In this document: positions 51,989 to 60,488 of the stretch, piece after piece | How positions within the stretch are numbered: position 1 is the stretch's first letter | Layout: every line of letters starts with the position of its first letter | Assembly: GCA_964575845.1 (NCBI GenBank) | Contig: CAZNSX010000003.1 | Span: 62,001 to 126,000 of the forward strand | Direction: 5' to 3' | DNA from: CAZNSX01 sp964575845 | GTDB taxonomy: Bacteria; UBA8248; CAZNSX01 | Length of the DNA stretch: 64,000 nt | The notes under the pieces: model-generated | Database searches by the model: none | What the model saw: only the letters and a program-made list of their open reading frames with translations | Told to the model about the DNA's origin: nothing | Made by a program: the position numbers and the translations under genes

Positions 51989-52969
51989 ATGGTGCAAGGG
52001 GCGTCAGGATTAGAGGGCCTAATCGGCTCCCACGCCAGCATGCAGAAGGTCTACCAGCTCATAGAGCGGGTGGCTGTGAGGGACAGTACTGTCCTCGTCA
52101 CGGGGGAGAGTGGCACGGGGAAAGAATTGGTGGCCCGTGCCATCCACGCACTGAGTCCTCGCCAGGCGAGGTCTCTAATCCCCGTCAACTGCGGTGCCAT
52201 CCCTGAGGATTTGCTGGAGAGCGAGCTCTTCGGGCACGAGCGGGGTGCCTTCACAGGGGCGATGGCCACCCGGGTGGGGCGCTTTCAGCTAGCCGACGGA
52301 GGAACCATCTTCCTGGATGAGATCGGAGACATGAGCCCTTCCCTCCAGGTGAAAGTCCTGCGGGTACTCCAGGAGAGCGAGTTCGAGAGAGTGGGGGGGA
52401 CCCGGACGATCAAGGTAAATGTGCGCGTGGTGGCGGCCACCAACCAAAATCTTGAGGAGGCCGTGGCCAAAAGCCGTTTCCGGGAAGACCTTTACTACCG
52501 CCTTAACGTGATCCCCATAGCGCTTCCGCCCTTGAGGGAGAGGGTGAGCGACCTGCCCTTTTTGGTCGAGCACATCCTCGAGAAGCTCAGCCGGGAGAAG
52601 GGGGGACCTGGCATCCACATAACCCCCGAGGCCATGCGGCAGCTTATGGCCTACCACTGGCCGGGCAACATCCGGGAGCTGGAGAATGTGTTGGAAAGGG
52701 TCCTCATTCTGAACGACGGGGAAGAGATTACCCCTGAGAACCTTCCCGAGAGGTTCGGCGAAAAGCAGCCCCCGAGTCATGGGCCCATGCTCGAGTTGGA
52801 TGAAGATGGCATTGACCTCAAGGCGGCGGTCGAAGCGTATGAGGACAATTTGATCCTCCAGGCGCTTGAGCGCACGGGCTGGGTGAAAAATAAAGCCGCC
52901 AAGCTCCTCAATCTCAATCGGACCACTCTCGTGGAGAAGCTGAAAAAGAAGGGCTTCGTGAAGCACTGA
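51989..52969 (+). CDS. sigma-54 activator without receiver domain (FleQ/FlrA-like)
   Basis: An AAA+ enhancer-binding protein. From ATG 51989 (AAAGGAG 5 nt upstream; the frame extends upstream into the promoter) it has 326 aa: Walker A GESGTGKE at 39-46, the sigma-54-contacting GAFTGA at 86-91, FLDEIGDM as Walker B, and a Fis-type HTH at the end (NKAAKLLNLNRTTLVEKLKKKGF). The RTTLVEKL ending is typical of FleQ/FlrA flagellar master regulators. The usual N-terminal FleQ domain is absent. It lies directly upstream of the flagellar operon. Confidence 0.88.
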   Translation: MVQGASGLEGLIGSHASMQKVYQLIERVAVRDSTVLVTGESGTGKELVARAIHALSPRQARSLIPVNCGAIPEDLLESELFGHERGAFTGAMATRVGRFQLADGGTIFLDEIGDMSPSLQVKVLRVLQESEFERVGGTRTIKVNVRVVAATNQNLEEAVAKSRFREDLYYRLNVIPIALPPLRERVSDLPFLVEHILEKLSREKGGPGIHITPEAMRQLMAYHWPGNIRELENVLERVLILNDGEEITPENLPERFGEKQPPSHGPMLELDEDGIDLKAAVEAYEDNLILQALERTGWVKNKAAKLLNLNRTTLVEKLKKKGFVKH

Positions 52970-52989
52970 TCCTTCCTGAGAGACCCCCT

Positions 52990-53003
52990 GTCAACACTTT
53001 GAC
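52990..53003 (+). promoter_or_regulatory. FleQ-box-like dyad upstream of the flagellar operon
   Basis: GTCAACACTTTGAC is a perfect 5-4-5 inverted repeat (GTCAA/TTGAC), matching the FleQ consensus half-sites. It is flanked by CCCCC and GGGGGG, so the RNA could also form a hairpin, but no T tract follows. It lies about 80 bp upstream of a sigma-54 promoter, a normal enhancer distance. Confidence 0.5.
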
Positions 53004-53068
53004 AGAAGGGGGGAAATTCTCCTCTCTCGGTCCTCCTCCAGATCCCTCCTAGTCGGTCCCAGGGGCAG

Positions 53069-53084
53069 AGGCATACCTTTTGCA
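53069..53084 (+). promoter_or_regulatory. sigma-54 promoter of the flagellar operon
   Basis: AGGCATACCTTTTGCA has the invariant GG (53070-53071) and GC (53082-53083) ten bases apart, plus the conserved CA after GG and TT before GC. The start site would be near 53095, about 78 nt before the TPR gene. Confidence 0.7.
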
Positions 53085-53172
53085 GATTCCCCTCACAAGG
53101 CTCGAGACCCTTCCATAAGGCCTTTTTTAGAGCCCTCTCGGGTGCTAACCCTTTGGCTGTGAGGTAGGCTAG

Positions 53173-55245
53173 ATGAGGGTAGTTGTGGCCTTAGTCGCGG
53201 CATTCCTTCTTCTATTTGGGAGTGCTGCCTCGGCCCAGGAAGGAAAAGGGAATCCTCCCCCCGCTCCTGAGGGAGAGAGGGAGCTTTTTATCCTGACGCG
53301 GGAGCTTTTCCAGAGGGGTGCCTACGCCAGGAGCCTCCCCCTTCTCAAGGCTTACCTGGAGCGCTTCTCCGGGGGGAAGGGGGCGGAGGAGGCCTCGTAC
53401 ATGCTGGCCGATGGACACTACTTCATCGCCCAGAGCGGAAATCCCGAGGCCTTCGCTCACGCGGTTGATGCCTATAAACGCGCCCTCCTCAAATTTCCTT
53501 CTTCTCTTCACTCCCCAAGAGCCCTTCTCTTCCTGGGCCGGAGCTACCAGGCTCTCGGCCTTCCTTCTGAGGCTCTTGCGAGCTTCCGGACTCTTCTTGA
53601 ACGTGTCCCGCAAAGCGCCCATGCGCCCGCGGCGCAACTGGAGGTCGGGCACTACTTTCTCACCAGAGGTGACTGGAACCAAGCCATACTGGAGTACGAG
53701 ACGGTTCTGGACCGGTACCCCCGCTCCCCTGCTGCAGCCGATGCGTTCTTCGGGATTGCGGGAGCCTACTTTAAGAAGGGGCAGTACCTAAGGGCTCGGG
53801 AGCGCTATGAGGAGGGGCAAAAGCGCTGGCCCCACTACCTGAAGCTCCGTCCCAGCGCCTTTTTTCATTATGGGGAGACCCTCTACCAGCTCCATGAGGG
53901 TAAAGACGCCGAGAGGGTATTCCTGGAACTCATAAACATATACCCCAGCGAAGAGTTCATCCACCGGGCTCTGGCCCGCCTGGGCGATATCTACAGGGAT
54001 GCCGGGAAGGTCCGGGAGGCTCTTAAGATTTACTCCGAGACCGCCTCTTCCTTCGGCGATGAGGAAGGGGCCCTCGTGAGCCGCATCCGTATGGCCGAGC
54101 TGGGCTCTAAGGAGAGGGTGGGTGACCTCTCCGAGTTTATCTTTGACATGAGCGCATACCTTGATCCCCTCTCGGCCTACAGCTCTGTTGCCCAAGTCAA
54201 GCCTGATAGCCCTCTCGTCCAGATAGCCTCTCTCAAGAGAGCCCTTCTCGAGCTCCGGCGGGGAAGGGCGGCCGAGGCCGTGGAATTTCTGAAGGATTTT
54301 CTGGAGCGTTACCCTCAGAGCCCCCTTGCAGAAAATGCGCAGGAAGCCCTGGCCCAGGCCTACATCAAGCGGGTTGAGGAGCGCTTCGTGCGGGAGGATT
54401 ACTTGGGGGCCACCCGGGCTTATGAGGACTACCTGGCGGCGGTTCCCGGGGTTAGGGACGCCAAGCTTCGCTTCGAAGCCCTCCTTCAGGTGGCCGAAAG
54501 CTACATCCGACTAGGCTTCCACCACAAGGCCCTTCCCTATCTGGAGGAGGCTTTGAGCTCCCCCCAGGGAAGGCTCCATTTTGCCGAGCGGGCCATTGCC
54601 CTTTTGGTGCGGGCCCACCTCCTGACGGGGGAATCTAAGAAGGCGGCAATTCTGGCGGAAACCTTCCTCAAGCGCTTCAAGGAGAGCAGGAAGCGAGGAA
54701 GAGTTCTCTATCTTCTGGGCAGAGCCTACCTCCGTCAGGAAAGGCCTGAAGAAGCGGCCGCAGCCCTGAGGGAGGCTCTTGAGGCTGAGCTGACACCCCC
54801 TGAGAGAGCCAGCACATACTATGTTCTCGGTCACGCTCTCTTTCGCCGGGCCCGCTACCCGCAGGCGGCCGGGGCCTTCCACCAGGCTATCAGCCGCTAT
54901 CCGCCGGATGGGGGGGAGACTATTTACACCCTGCCCGATGCCCACATCCTCTTGGCCGATAGTCTCTATAGCGACCACAAGCTCGTGGGGGCTTTCTTCT
55001 ACTACCGGCGGGTGGTGGAGCGTTTTCCAGATTATGGGCGAACGGGTTGGGCCATTCACCGTATAGGGGATATCCTCACCCAGCTCCGGTCGCCGAAAAA
55101 GGTGCTCTCCCAATTCTCTCACCTTGAGCTTAAGCCCCAAGACCCCTTCTGGCGAGAGGTCGCCTCGGGAGCCCTCAGGCAGATCAGGTGGGAAGAACAA
55201 AACCGCGAGACTCTGAGCGCACTCACCAGGGATCTTGAGGGCTAG
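53173..55245 (+). CDS. Secreted TPR-repeat protein at the head of the flagellar operon
   Basis: A signal peptide (RVVVALVAAFLLLFGSAASA, cut near residue 21) is followed by some 15 tetratricopeptide-like helical repeats across 690 aa, for example DAYKRALLKFPSSLHSPRAL and AILEYETVLDRYPRSPAAAD. It should be periplasmic and serve as a binding scaffold. Similar TPR proteins stand near flagellar genes in deltaproteobacteria. Its partner is unknown. It ends 6 nt before the next activator gene. Confidence 0.85.
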   Translation: MRVVVALVAAFLLLFGSAASAQEGKGNPPPAPEGERELFILTRELFQRGAYARSLPLLKAYLERFSGGKGAEEASYMLADGHYFIAQSGNPEAFAHAVDAYKRALLKFPSSLHSPRALLFLGRSYQALGLPSEALASFRTLLERVPQSAHAPAAQLEVGHYFLTRGDWNQAILEYETVLDRYPRSPAAADAFFGIAGAYFKKGQYLRARERYEEGQKRWPHYLKLRPSAFFHYGETLYQLHEGKDAERVFLELINIYPSEEFIHRALARLGDIYRDAGKVREALKIYSETASSFGDEEGALVSRIRMAELGSKERVGDLSEFIFDMSAYLDPLSAYSSVAQVKPDSPLVQIASLKRALLELRRGRAAEAVEFLKDFLERYPQSPLAENAQEALAQAYIKRVEERFVREDYLGATRAYEDYLAAVPGVRDAKLRFEALLQVAESYIRLGFHHKALPYLEEALSSPQGRLHFAERAIALLVRAHLLTGESKKAAILAETFLKRFKESRKRGRVLYLLGRAYLRQERPEEAAAALREALEAELTPPERASTYYVLGHALFRRARYPQAAGAFHQAISRYPPDGGETIYTLPDAHILLADSLYSDHKLVGAFFYYRRVVERFPDYGRTGWAIHRIGDILTQLRSPKKVLSQFSHLELKPQDPFWREVASGALRQIRWEEQNRETLSALTRDLEG

Positions 55246-55251
55246 GATGAG

Positions 55252-56628
55252 ATGAAGGGCGTGAAGGTTCTCCTCCTCGGGCGAGAAGAAGTTTCGAAGG
55301 AAGCCTTGATAGGGGCTCTCAGGGAACACGGCTTTGAGGTGGAGACCGCCAGAAGCTACGATGAGGCCGCGAGGGCCTTCAAGGTCGAGACCGTGAGCGC
55401 CCTCATTGCCGAAGCACCTCCCGGGATAAGGCTTCTGCGGGAGCTGAGGGAAAGGAGCCTCTTCCTCCCCGTCATCCTCATGGCCGACGGGGGTACGGTG
55501 GAAGAGGCTGTAGAGGCCATGAAGGAGGGGGCTCTGGATTATATCCCTAAGCCTCCTTCCCCTGAGCGTCTGGCCCTTCTCCTGGAAGGCGCTCTAAAAG
55601 ATGGCCGAGGGAAAGAGACTCCCCGGGAGGTCGCCTCCAGGGAAATAGTGACCAAGGATGCCCAGATGCTTGAGCTCCTTTCCCTGGCCCGCTCTGCAGC
55701 CAAGGGAAGAGCTGCCGTTCTGATCGAGGGTGAGAGCGGAACCGGAAAGGAGCTTCTGGCCCGTTTCATCCACCGCGAGAGCCCTCGGTGTGGGGGGCCC
55801 TTCGTGGCGGTGAACTGTGCTGCGCTTCCGGAGAGCCTTCTGGAGAGCGAGCTCTTCGGCCATGAAAAGGGAGCCTTCACCGGAGCCCTGGCCCGGCGAC
55901 AGGGCAAATTTGAGCTCGCCCACGGGGGCACCCTGCTCCTGGATGAGGTGTCGGAGATGGACCCTCGCCTGCAGGCAAAACTCTTGAGGGCCCTTCAGGA
56001 GGGGGAGGTGGACAGGGTGGGAGGAAGGGGGCCAGTGCGGGTGGACGTCAGGGTCATAGCGACCACAAATCAGAATCCTGAAAAGGCGATCAAGCAGGGA
56101 AACATTCGCGAAGACCTCTACTACCGCCTGGCTGTAATCTCTCTTAAGCTTCCCTCCCTCAGGGAGAGACGCGGAGATATACCGCTTCTCATCGGGCACT
56201 TCATTGCCAAGCACAATCTGCGTAATGGCTGTCGGGTGGAGGAGGTGCCGGACGATGTGATGGCAAGCCTCATGCGCCATGGCTGGCGGGGAAATGTGAG
56301 GGAGCTCGAAAATGTGATCGAGAGGGCGGTCCTTCTCAGCGATGGAAGGTCCATCAGGTGGGAGCACCTCTTGCTTGAGGAGTCCCCTGAAGGGTCGAAA
56401 AGCGCGGGGGGGGAGCTCTTCGGTCTGACCATCCGGGAGGCCGAGCGCCGCCTCATATGCTCCACTCTGGCTCGGGTGGATGATAACCGCACCCGCGCTG
56501 CCAAGCTCCTGGGCATCAGCATCCGCACTCTGAGAAATAAGCTCAAGGAATATGAACAGGAGCTCAAGGGGGAAAGGGGGCCGGGCAACCCTCGCGCAGC
56601 TTTGGCACATGATTTGCTCAAATCGTAA
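55252..56628 (+). CDS. sigma-54 activator with degenerate receiver domain (FlrC/FlbD-like)
   Basis: Residues 1-115 have the receiver fold pattern but lack its chemistry. The beta-1 acidic pair is replaced (VLLLGREEV), and no Asp stands at the phosphorylation site (ALIAEAPPG, nearest acid Glu54); the Lys survives as Lys100. Then come an AAA+ domain with GESGTGKE at 160-167 and GAFTGA at 207-212, and a Fis-type HTH (NRTRAAKLLGISIRTLRNKLKEY). The protein has 458 aa. By position it is the second-tier flagellar regulator, probably not controlled by phosphorylation. Confidence 0.88.
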   Translation: MKGVKVLLLGREEVSKEALIGALREHGFEVETARSYDEAARAFKVETVSALIAEAPPGIRLLRELRERSLFLPVILMADGGTVEEAVEAMKEGALDYIPKPPSPERLALLLEGALKDGRGKETPREVASREIVTKDAQMLELLSLARSAAKGRAAVLIEGESGTGKELLARFIHRESPRCGGPFVAVNCAALPESLLESELFGHEKGAFTGALARRQGKFELAHGGTLLLDEVSEMDPRLQAKLLRALQEGEVDRVGGRGPVRVDVRVIATTNQNPEKAIKQGNIREDLYYRLAVISLKLPSLRERRGDIPLLIGHFIAKHNLRNGCRVEEVPDDVMASLMRHGWRGNVRELENVIERAVLLSDGRSIRWEHLLLEESPEGSKSAGGELFGLTIREAERRLICSTLARVDDNRTRAAKLLGISIRTLRNKLKEYEQELKGERGPGNPRAALAHDLLKS

Positions 56629-56658
56629 AGGAAACACAATCTAGGGAGGGAAGCATAG

Positions 56659-57078
56659 GTGATGGTTCGAGGTGAGCTTTTCGGCGGGGTGCTCTCGCTT
56701 CTGGGCCGTGCCCTCGACTTCAGGGCAGAGCGCCAGAACCTTCTAACCAATAATCTGGCGCACGTGGATACGCCCAACTACCGCGCGAAAGACGTGGAAT
56801 TTGAGGAGGCCCTCCGGGGGGCTGTCTCCCGGGGGAGCGTCACCATGGAGAGAACCTCGGCGGGGCACCTGGGAGGAGGGCCTATGCCACCCGAGGAGGT
56901 GATGGGTGAGGTGGTTGAGCAGAAGGATGTACCGACTCGACCCGACGGAAACACGGTAGACCTTGACCGTGAGATGAGCCGCCTCGCCGAAAATAGCCTT
57001 CTCTACTCCGCTGGGGTTGAGACGCTGCGCCGTCTCTATGACCTGCTTAAGTATGCCATCAATGAGGGAGGCCGCTAG
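56659..57078 (+). CDS. flgB: Flagellar basal-body rod protein FlgB
   Basis: Proximal rod protein. The N-terminal rod signature is LLTNNLAHVDTPNYRAKDVEF, and the C-terminal helix is DREMSRLAENSLLYSAGVETLRRLYDLLKYAI. At about 139 aa it fits. GTG 56659 or ATG 56662 follow a GGGAGGG site. It is exported through the flagellar type III apparatus and assembled with FlgC. Confidence 0.95.
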   Translation: MMVRGELFGGVLSLLGRALDFRAERQNLLTNNLAHVDTPNYRAKDVEFEEALRGAVSRGSVTMERTSAGHLGGGPMPPEEVMGEVVEQKDVPTRPDGNTVDLDREMSRLAENSLLYSAGVETLRRLYDLLKYAINEGGR

Positions 57079-57519
57079 ATGGATATCTTCACAGCCCTTC
57101 GCATCGGCGCATCCGGCCTTACGGCCCAGCGCCTCAGGATGAACCTTATCAGCAGCAACCTCGCCAACATGCGCTCAACCCGAACCCCTGAGGGGGGGCC
57201 TTACCGGCGCAAGGACGTCTATTTCGTGGCGACCCCCCTTGAGGAGACCTCGTTTGGCAAGGAACTGTCCTCGGCCATGGGGGAACACCTGAGTGAGGTG
57301 AGGGTGAGGGAGATCGTTGAGGACCCACGGCCCTTAAGACGTGTCTACGACCCGAGCCACCCGGATGCCGATAAGGAGGGCTATGTGAGCCTCCCCAACG
57401 TGAACCTCATCGAGGAGATGGTCAATCTCCTCGATGCGGCGCGCTCCTATGAGGCCGGGGTCGCCGCCATAAACACCGCCAAGAGCATGGCCCAGAAGGC
57501 CTTGGAGATAGGCCGCTAG
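57079..57519 (+). CDS. flgC: Flagellar basal-body rod protein FlgC
   Basis: Rod protein: IGASGLTAQRLRMNLISSNLANMRSTRTPEG at the N-terminus, with GYVSLPNVNLIEEMVNLLDAARSYEAGVAAIN at the C-terminus, both canonical. It has 146 aa and begins immediately after the flgB stop. Confidence 0.96.
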   Translation: MDIFTALRIGASGLTAQRLRMNLISSNLANMRSTRTPEGGPYRRKDVYFVATPLEETSFGKELSSAMGEHLSEVRVREIVEDPRPLRRVYDPSHPDADKEGYVSLPNVNLIEEMVNLLDAARSYEAGVAAINTAKSMAQKALEIGR

Positions 57520-57540
57520 GAAAGCAAAGGAGGGCAAGAG

Positions 57541-57828
57541 ATGCGGATAGATTCCCTGGGGCAGGTTGGGGGGCCGGAGAAGCTCTCGCGCGCCCGCGAG
57601 ACTGAGAAGGGCTCCTTCCTCACCGTCCTCGAGCAAAAACTATCCCTTGTCAATAAGCTTCAGAAGGAGGCCGAGGGGGCGGGCGAGAGTTTAGCGGTTG
57701 GAGAGTCTAGGAGCATCCACGAGACGATGATCTCTCTCGAGAGAGCAGACCTCGCCCTCCGGCTGCTGACCCAGATGAGGAACAAGGCCCTTGAGGCCTA
57801 CCGGGAGATAATGCGAATGCAGGTCTAA
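57541..57828 (+). CDS. fliE: Flagellar hook-basal body complex protein FliE
   Basis: A small adaptor joining the MS ring and rod. The 95-aa protein has the family's helical C-terminus (SIHETMISLERADLALRLLTQMRNKALEAYREIMRMQV). flgB-flgC-fliE-fliF is the standard order. AGGAGGG lies 11 nt upstream. Confidence 0.94.
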   Translation: MRIDSLGQVGGPEKLSRARETEKGSFLTVLEQKLSLVNKLQKEAEGAGESLAVGESRSIHETMISLERADLALRLLTQMRNKALEAYREIMRMQV

Positions 57829-57849
57829 GCCTTTGGCTTAAGCCTGCTC

Positions 57850-59484
57850 ATGGGGTTTAGGATGGGAGATTTCCTTAAGCGGCTGGCTCAGCAGTTTGGG
57901 GCCGTTTTGGCCAACATGTCGCCGACGAGGCGGCTCGCCCTGCTTTTTCTGGTGGGCATAATCCTCTCGGGTTTTTTGACGCTCATGATGTGGAGCCGCA
58001 GGCCCGAGTTTCAGCCCCTCTACACCAACCTCTCTCCCGAGGATGCCTCAGCCGTGGTTGAGAAGCTCAAAGAGCGGAAGATATCTTATCGGCTTGAGGG
58101 GGGCGGCGGAACTATTCTGGTTCCTGCGGAAAAGGTCTATGAATCGCGTCTTGAGCTGGCCGGAGAGGGGCTCCCCCAGCAGGGCGGAGTTGGCTTTGAG
58201 ATTTTCGACCGAACGAACCTGGGGATGACTGACTTCGTCCAGAGGATGAATTATCTGAGAGCCCTGCAGGGGGAACTAGCGCGCACCATTAGGACCCTCT
58301 CTGAGGTGGAACAGGTCCGGGTCCACCTTGTCCTTCCCGAAAGGATGCTCTTTGTTGAGGAAGAGAAAAAGTCTTCGGCCTCGGTCGTGCTCAGGCTGAG
58401 GCCGGGGGCCCAGCTGAGAAAGGGCCAGGTTCGGGGAATTGCGCATCTGGTGGCGCGGAGCGTGGAGGGCCTTGAGCCCGAAAGGGTGACCATAGTTGAC
58501 ACCATGGGTAACATTCTCGGGGGAGGGGAGAGTGGGGGTGAGGATGAGCTCACCCACTCCCAGCGGGAGTTCCAAGCTAGCCTCGAACGGAGCCTGGAGC
58601 GCCGGGTGGAGGGCATGCTGGATAAGGCCGTTGGGGCGGGAAAGAGCATCGTACGGGTCTCGGCCTTCCTCAATTTCAAGAGGATAGAGCGCACCGAGGA
58701 AAGCTTTGACCCTGAGAGCCAAGTGGTCAGGAGCGAGCAGCGTACGAGCGAGCGCGCTCAGGGGGACTCCCCTGTCCCGGGCGGAGTGCCTGGCGTTGCG
58801 GCGGCGAAGGCGGCTTCCTCCCCCGGGAACGGCGCCTTGCGAAGCCACCAGAAGCAGAGCGAGACCATCAACTATGAAATAAGCAAGGTGGTAAGACGGG
58901 TGGTGGAACCTGCGGGCGAAGTGAAGAGGCTTTCTGTGGCCGTCATGGTGGATGGGAGCTATAAGCGCGGCTCGGGCGGCAACATAACGTTTCAGCCCCG
59001 AGCCCCCGAGGAGTTGAAAAAGTTCGAGGAGATGGTCAAGGGGGCCGTCGGGTTTGACCCCAAGAGGGGCGACCAGGTAAGAGTGGAGAGCGTCCCCTTC
59101 CAAACAGTTAACCTGGCCTCTGAGGAGGAGGGTTTTCGGGCGGAGGCGCAGAGGGCATTTTTCATGAGGGCGGCCCGGTGGGGTGTGACCGGGATAGTGG
59201 TCATCTTGCTTTTTCTCTTCATCCTGCGGCCCCTTCTGCGGTTGATCACTACAATCCCCAGCCCTACGCTAGGCCTTCCCCACGCTGCCTTACCCAGGCC
59301 CGTGGAAGAGCTGGTTGCCCAGATTGAGGGGCAGGGCTCCATGCTAAGCGAGACTCCCCTCATCGAGAGAGGTCCCTCGCCCGAGGCCCGGCTGCGGGAG
59401 CAGGCAATTGAGACGGTTCGGGGGGACCCCGAGAGGGCCGCCCAGCTCGTGCGTTCCTGGATAAGGAGTAAGAGCCGGTCATGA
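57850..59484 (+). CDS. fliF: Flagellar MS-ring protein FliF
   Basis: The MS ring scaffold, 544 aa. It has two membrane helices, near residues 30-50 (LALLFLVGIILSGFLTLMMW) and 438-462 (VTGIVVILLFLFILRPLLRL), enclosing the periplasmic ring domains (YTNLSPEDASAVVEKLKERKISYRL, TLSEVEQVRVHLVLPE). The cytoplasmic tail that binds FliG ends PERAAQLVRSWIRSK, as in the family. It overlaps fliG by 4 nt. Confidence 0.96.
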   Translation: MGFRMGDFLKRLAQQFGAVLANMSPTRRLALLFLVGIILSGFLTLMMWSRRPEFQPLYTNLSPEDASAVVEKLKERKISYRLEGGGGTILVPAEKVYESRLELAGEGLPQQGGVGFEIFDRTNLGMTDFVQRMNYLRALQGELARTIRTLSEVEQVRVHLVLPERMLFVEEEKKSSASVVLRLRPGAQLRKGQVRGIAHLVARSVEGLEPERVTIVDTMGNILGGGESGGEDELTHSQREFQASLERSLERRVEGMLDKAVGAGKSIVRVSAFLNFKRIERTEESFDPESQVVRSEQRTSERAQGDSPVPGGVPGVAAAKAASSPGNGALRSHQKQSETINYEISKVVRRVVEPAGEVKRLSVAVMVDGSYKRGSGGNITFQPRAPEELKKFEEMVKGAVGFDPKRGDQVRVESVPFQTVNLASEEEGFRAEAQRAFFMRAARWGVTGIVVILLFLFILRPLLRLITTIPSPTLGLPHAALPRPVEELVAQIEGQGSMLSETPLIERGPSPEARLREQAIETVRGDPERAAQLVRSWIRSKSRS

Positions 59485-60488
59485 ACAATGAGCGCCTTAC
59501 TGGCTCGGAGAAGGCCGCCATTTTCCTCAGGGCAGTGGGGGATGAAGCCGCCTCAGCGGTCCTTCGCAACTTGACTGACGAGGAGGTGCAGCACCTGGGA
59601 AACTACATGGCCAACATGGGGTCCGTGGAACCCGAGAGGGTGGTAAGAGTAATGGAGGAGTTTCTGGGTGGGGCCTCGGGTGCCGGGGGAATCTCCGCGG
59701 GGGATTCCGAGCTGGTGAAGAAGATCCTGGAGCGGGCATTTGGCCGGGAAAAGGCCGAAAACGTCGTGTCGAACCTGAGCGTACCCACCGAGGAGGCGGG
59801 GCTCGAGACGTTAAAGTTTCTCGATGCCCAGACCATAGCCAATTTCCTGAGAAATGAGCATCCTCAGACCATAGCCCTCATCCTGGCCCACCTGGAGCCC
59901 ACGCAAGCGGGTGTGGTTCTGGCTCTGCTGCCCGAAGGATGCCGTGGGGAGGTGGCTTATCGCATGGCCACTCTCGAGAGGATTCCCCCCGGGGTGATCA
60001 GCGAGCTGGACATCATCCTGTCCAATGAGCTTACGGCCAGCGGCACGGTGCAGAGCAGCGTGGTGGGAGGCGCCAAGCCGGTTGCCGAGATGCTGAACCA
60101 GATGGACAAGGCTAACGAGACGGCCATCCTCGGGAGGATCAACGAGATGAACCCTGAGCTGGCCGAACGGATAAAGCAGATGATGTTCACCTTCGAAGAC
60201 CTGGCTAATGTGGATGACAGGGGGATGCAGGCCATTCTGAGGGAGGTCTCCAATGATGACATCACCCTTGCTCTCAAATCGGCGGGAGAGGAGGTCAGAG
60301 ATAAGATCCTCAGTAACATGTCTGAGCGTGCAGCGGCCCTCATCCAGGAAGACCTAGAGGCCATGGGGCCGGTGAGGCTCAGCGAGGTGGAGAAGGCCCA
60401 GCAGGCCATCGTGCTTGTTGCCAAGCGCCTCGAGGAAGAGGGTAAGGTGATTGTGGCGGGCCGCGGCGGGGAGGATATGCTTGTATAG
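59481..60488 (+). CDS. fliG: Flagellar motor switch protein FliG
   Basis: Rotor torque protein: GSEKAAIFLRAVGDEAASAVLRNLTDEEV at the N domain, FLRNEHPQTIALILAHL with EPTQAGVVLALLP in the middle, and the C domain with VDDRGMQAILREV and charged residues EVRDKILSNMSERAA. The full 335 aa is normal. Its last 8 nt overlap the proposed TTG start of fliH. Confidence 0.97.
   Translation: MNNERLTGSEKAAIFLRAVGDEAASAVLRNLTDEEVQHLGNYMANMGSVEPERVVRVMEEFLGGASGAGGISAGDSELVKKILERAFGREKAENVVSNLSVPTEEAGLETLKFLDAQTIANFLRNEHPQTIALILAHLEPTQAGVVLALLPEGCRGEVAYRMATLERIPPGVISELDIILSNELTASGTVQSSVVGGAKPVAEMLNQMDKANETAILGRINEMNPELAERIKQMMFTFEDLANVDDRGMQAILREVSNDDITLALKSAGEEVRDKILSNMSERAAALIQEDLEAMGPVRLSEVEKAQQAIVLVAKRLEEEGKVIVAGRGGEDMLV

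Noticed and set aside
52984..53013. CCCCC...GGGGGG hairpin as a terminator of the activator gene
   Set aside because: There is no T tract on either strand. The core GTCAA-N4-TTGAC fits an operator better, though a double role is not excluded.
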